A DNA stretch of 64,000 nucleotides from an uncultured Maricaulis sp. (lineage in GTDB: Bacteria; Pseudomonadota; Alphaproteobacteria; Caulobacterales; Maricaulaceae), in contig NZ_CAJQOO010000011.1 in the NCBI RefSeq assembly GCF_905480005.1, positions 41,784-105,783 on the forward strand, read 5' to 3'. The translations under genes and the position numbers were made by a program. Positions 61,807-64,000 of this stretch are shown piece by piece. Positions within the stretch are counted from its first letter, which is position 1; every line of letters starts with the position of its first letter. The notes beneath the pieces are model-generated. The model did no database searches, was not told the origin of the DNA, and saw nothing but the letters and a program-made list of their open reading frames with translations.

Positions 61807-61821
61807 GTTCTACTTATGTTC
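61807..61821. promoter_or_regulatory. LexA (SOS) box, GTTC-N7-GTTC type
   Basis: gttctacttatgttc is an exact match to the alphaproteobacterial SOS-box form GTTC-N7-GTTC. It lies 22 bases from the imuA start and 77 bases from the SRAP start, between divergent genes. LexA would repress imuA-imuB-DUF559-dnaE2 and possibly SRAP until DNA damage. Confidence 0.9.
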
Positions 61822-61897
61822 TCATCTGAGGAAAAAGAGTCAAGCAGCGAATCCGGGTGCTTTCGCAGGGCCGGCCAAACGCGCTAGACTCCCCGCC

Positions 61898-62587
61898 ATG
61901 TGTGGACGCTATGCCCTTGGAAAGCTTGAGTGGTGGATCCTGCAGGAGACGTTCAAACTCCAGCAGGGCGCGCTCAACATGGAACCGCGCTGGAATATCG
62001 CGCCGACCCAGCGGGCGCCGATCATCCGCCGTGAGGATGGCCGCACCGAAGCGGTCATGGCGCGCTGGGGGCTGGTCCCCTATTTCTGGCAGAAGCCGCT
62101 GAAAGCGATGAAATACTCGACCTTCAACGCCAAGTCGGAGACGGCCGCCTCGGCCCCCAGTTTTCGCGTCCCCTTCCAGAAGCGCCGCTGCATCATCCCG
62201 GCCGTCGGCTTTTACGAATGGACTGGCCCGAAAGGCGCCAAAAAACCCCATTTCATCACCGTGAAAGACCAGGACTGGTTCGGCTTTGCCGGTCTGTGGG
62301 ACCGTGTCGAAATCGAGGGCGAGACGATCGAGAGCTTCACCATCCTGACCACCCAGCCGAACGCGGCCATGGCGACGATCCACACCCGCATGCCGGTCAT
62401 TCTCGGCCCGGAAGACTTTGACGCCTGGACCGATACCGACAATCTGGAGGTCGAAACCCTGCTCAAGGGATTGCCGTCCGACGCGATGGTCATCCGCGAG
62501 GCCAACAAGGCGGTCGGCAATGTCCGCATCGACGAGGACTGGCTGATCGAACCGGGTGATGGCCCGCAGCGGGTCGGGCTGATCTAG
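61898..62587 (+). CDS. SRAP (SOS response-associated peptidase, YedK-like)
   Basis: This 229-aa protein begins MCGRYALG, where Cys2 becomes N-terminal after Met removal and links to abasic sites in ssDNA. Further SRAP motifs are PRWNIAPTQRAPIIRR, MARWGLVPYFW, FNAKSETAASAPSFRVPFQKRRCIIPAVGFYEWT, with the catalytic Glu in YEW, and HTRMPVILGPEDFDAW with the active His. The ATG at 61898 is required to place Cys at position 2, and the 32-residue extension in the track is rejected. It is divergent from the mutasome operon across the LexA box. Confidence 0.95.
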   Translation: MCGRYALGKLEWWILQETFKLQQGALNMEPRWNIAPTQRAPIIRREDGRTEAVMARWGLVPYFWQKPLKAMKYSTFNAKSETAASAPSFRVPFQKRRCIIPAVGFYEWTGPKGAKKPHFITVKDQDWFGFAGLWDRVEIEGETIESFTILTTQPNAAMATIHTRMPVILGPEDFDAWTDTDNLEVETLLKGLPSDAMVIREANKAVGNVRIDEDWLIEPGDGPQRVGLI

Positions 62588-62597
62588 GCGGGTGTAT

Positions 62598-63374
62598 TCA
62601 GGGAGTAGCGCGGACCGGGCCGGGCTCCGGATCGGGCCCCGGGTCAATCTCGATGGGCATGTCCCAGACTGACCATGTGGGTACTTCGACCGGTTGGTCC
62701 TCGCGCCAGCGCTTGTAATAGACGGTGAAGGCCCGCTCCCAGGTCTTGTCGACCCGGGCCGTCGCCTCGCATTCCAGCTCGCCGCCATACATCCCCATCC
62801 AGCGGGGGATCATGATGGCCCGGAAAGTTCGGTCATATTCGGCCTGCAGGGCCTCGGCCTCGTCGAACAACGGGTCATCGTAGTCAATTTCCATGCCGTA
62901 GATCGAATCCTGGATTTCCTCAGAGACCGCCACTTCGACCCCGAAATACCAATTCATCACCGGCCAGCCCGTGACCTCTTCCTGGAACCAGTCATAGACA
63001 CGGGACTCGTCGGATTGCGGGCGGAACATGCCCCACTGGAAGACGCTGATTACCACCATCCAGAAGATCATCTTGCCCTGGAAAAAGCGGATCCATAAGG
63101 GGATGCGTTCGCGTTTGGGGCGGACAATGAGGACGCAGAACCACAACGCCAGGGTAACCGCATAAAGGCTGGTCCATTGCAGCGTCGCCATGCCGATCAT
63201 CTCGCGTTCGAACCACCAGTCATGGATCTCGCGACAACTAAAGGAGATGGTCGAAAACAGATGGAGCAAATACCAGAAGAAGGCCGCCAGCATGATGATC
63301 CAGGTCGTCATCCAGGCATGGCGCACGGGAAGTGGCGCGGACCGTTCAACCTTGCGGCGAAAGCGGCGCCTCAT
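62598..63374 (-). CDS. Membrane protein of unknown function
   Basis: This 258-aa protein has an Arg-rich N-terminus, then three hydrophobic segments (TTWIIMLAAFFWYLLHLF, SLYAVTLALWFCVLIV, KMIFWMVVISVFQWGMF) and a soluble C-terminal half rich in Trp and acidic residues (SIYGMEIDYDDPLFDEAEAL, RWMGMYGGELE). The tail ends in Pro/Asp repeats (DPGPDPEPGP). I do not recognise a family. Its start codon overlaps the stop of the 32-codon remnant upstream, so it may be cotranscribed. Confidence 0.75.
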   Translation of the reverse strand: MRRRFRRKVERSAPLPVRHAWMTTWIIMLAAFFWYLLHLFSTISFSCREIHDWWFEREMIGMATLQWTSLYAVTLALWFCVLIVRPKRERIPLWIRFFQGKMIFWMVVISVFQWGMFRPQSDESRVYDWFQEEVTGWPVMNWYFGVEVAVSEEIQDSIYGMEIDYDDPLFDEAEALQAEYDRTFRAIMIPRWMGMYGGELECEATARVDKTWERAFTVYYKRWREDQPVEVPTWSVWDMPIEIDPGPDPEPGPVRATP

Positions 63375-63469
63375 CCAGCATCATCGGGCTGCGCCCGAGC
63401 GGACAACGAATGTCCAACGGCCAGCCAGTTCTGGTCCTTCAGGGCGCGGGCGATACGGGCGAGGATCAT
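63371..63469 (-). pseudogene. 32-codon ORF, probable N-terminal remnant of a DUF6090-like gene
   Basis: MILARIARALKDQNWLAV is followed by unrelated residues (GHSLSARAQPDDAG) and a stop. The opening resembles the conserved start of DUF6090-like membrane proteins (MI..R...L..QNW.AV), which then continue with a hydrophobic helix that is absent here. The ATG overlaps the upstream gene's stop, and its TGA overlaps the start of the next gene. It may be a decayed paralogue of the upstream partial gene. Family memory only. Confidence 0.45.
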
Positions 63470-64000
63470 GGCGCGCTCGCCTCGCGAGCGCTTTCCGGCA
63501 GGGCGGCGAGTACATCCCGTGCGCGCGCCAGCGTACCTTCATGCCAGACGCGATTGGCGAGATTGGCGCGGATGGTCAGGCGGGCGGCGACAAGCAGGTC
63601 GGGTGAGCGGCGCAGGTCTGCGGGTGCGGCCGCGAGATGGGGCGGCAGCGTGTCGATCTCGGCGACCGTCCAGGTGCTGGCTTCGAGCAGAATGCCGGCA
63701 TTGTCAGTGATCAGGCGGGCCAGCGAGGCATAGGCCAGTTCCTGGCGTCGCACCTGCTCGTCAAATTCGACCAGCGCCGAGCGCAGGGCTTCCGACCGGA
63801 TCAGGCGCATTTCACCGGAGGCGAGCAACTCGGCATAAGTGGCTGACCGGCCGGCGGGAACTGGCGTGCCTATGGCGTTGACCATGGCGATATAGAAGTC
63901 GGTCGGATCAACCTCTTCGGGCGGCTGGACCAGCATGGCTTCGAAGGCCGAGCCGGCCTCGATCCGGGTTGTTAACTGGGTCACGGTCTCGGCCGTGCGA
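63466..64000 (-). CDS. Partial CDS, C-terminal part of a DUF6090-like protein
   Basis: The frame is open to the window end, so the GTG at 63984 in the track is probably internal. Visible residues include TAETVTQLTTRIEAGSAFEAML, which looks coiled-coil, followed by YAELLASGEMRLIRSEALRSALVEFDEQVRRQELAYASLARLI, similar to the C-terminal region of DUF6090 membrane proteins. Most of the N-terminal half, including any membrane helix, lies outside the window. Function unknown. Confidence 0.6.
   Translation of the reverse strand, partial: RTAETVTQLTTRIEAGSAFEAMLVQPPEEVDPTDFYIAMVNAIGTPVPAGRSATYAELLASGEMRLIRSEALRSALVEFDEQVRRQELAYASLARLITDNAGILLEASTWTVAEIDTLPPHLAAAPADLRRSPDLLVAARLTIRANLANRVWHEGTLARARDVLAALPESAREASAP

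Overview
The window is dense, high-GC bacterial chromosome with short intergenic gaps and many ATGA-coupled genes. The gene content suggests an aquatic, prosthecate-type alphaproteobacterium, probably a Maricaulis/Hyphomonas relative: an ECF sigma with ChrR-like anti-sigma, a TorF/Gcw_chp porin beside amt, TonB receptors, an imuA-imuB-dnaE2 cassette with a GTTC-N7-GTTC SOS box, and a DUF4212/VC_2705-type symporter. This taxonomic call is inference from gene content, not a database match.

Layout. 1-7.7 kb (+): ECF sigma/ChrR-like pair, LacI regulator, a four-gene Hpt/STAS/receiver-PP2C/ATPase partner-switching module, a secreted protein with a duplicated domain, and an M19 dipeptidase. 7.7-18.4 kb (-): one nine-gene ilvD-C-G-M-leuA-ilvE-leuC-D-B operon for all three branched-chain amino acids. 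It is preceded by an un-annotated 45-codon leader peptide ([10 protein letters not shown]) and a complete attenuator with terminator, antiterminator and protector strands. 18.5-21.8 kb (+): DUF454 protein, amt and TorF-like porin. 21.8-25.4 kb (-): metalloprotease and Ycf48-like lipoprotein. 25.6-28.4 kb: part of a hydroxyproline catabolic cluster with a GntR regulator and a perfect candidate operator. 28.5-32.4 kb (-): molybdenum cofactor operon moaA-D-E-B-C-moeA. 32.8-39.4 kb (+): gltD-gltB and pyrophosphatase. 39.4-44.8 kb (-): TetR-headed acyl-CoA operon (enoyl-CoA hydratase, acyl-CoA ligase, two hotdog proteins) and a PYROXD2-like oxidoreductase. 45-49.2 kb (+): hydrolase coupled to a TonB receptor, then a second hydrolase. 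49.2-55.1 kb: orphan BlaI-like regulator, two-subunit symporter, DUF1295 membrane protein and a large secreted protein of unknown function. 55.4-62.6 kb: SOS mutasome (imuA, imuB, a DUF559 gene, dnaE2) divergent from an SRAP peptidase across a LexA-type box. 62.6-64 kb (-): a membrane protein, a 32-codon gene remnant and a partial CDS running off the window.

The strongest new-looking element is the ilv/leu attenuator at 18157-18364. Other points of interest are the ChrR-like anti-sigma lacking the zinc CxxC, the 152-bp imuA/imuB coding overlap, the split HsbR-like partner switch, and the DUF559 insertion in the mutasome cassette. No rRNA, tRNA, CRISPR array, insertion sequence or replication origin was recognised.
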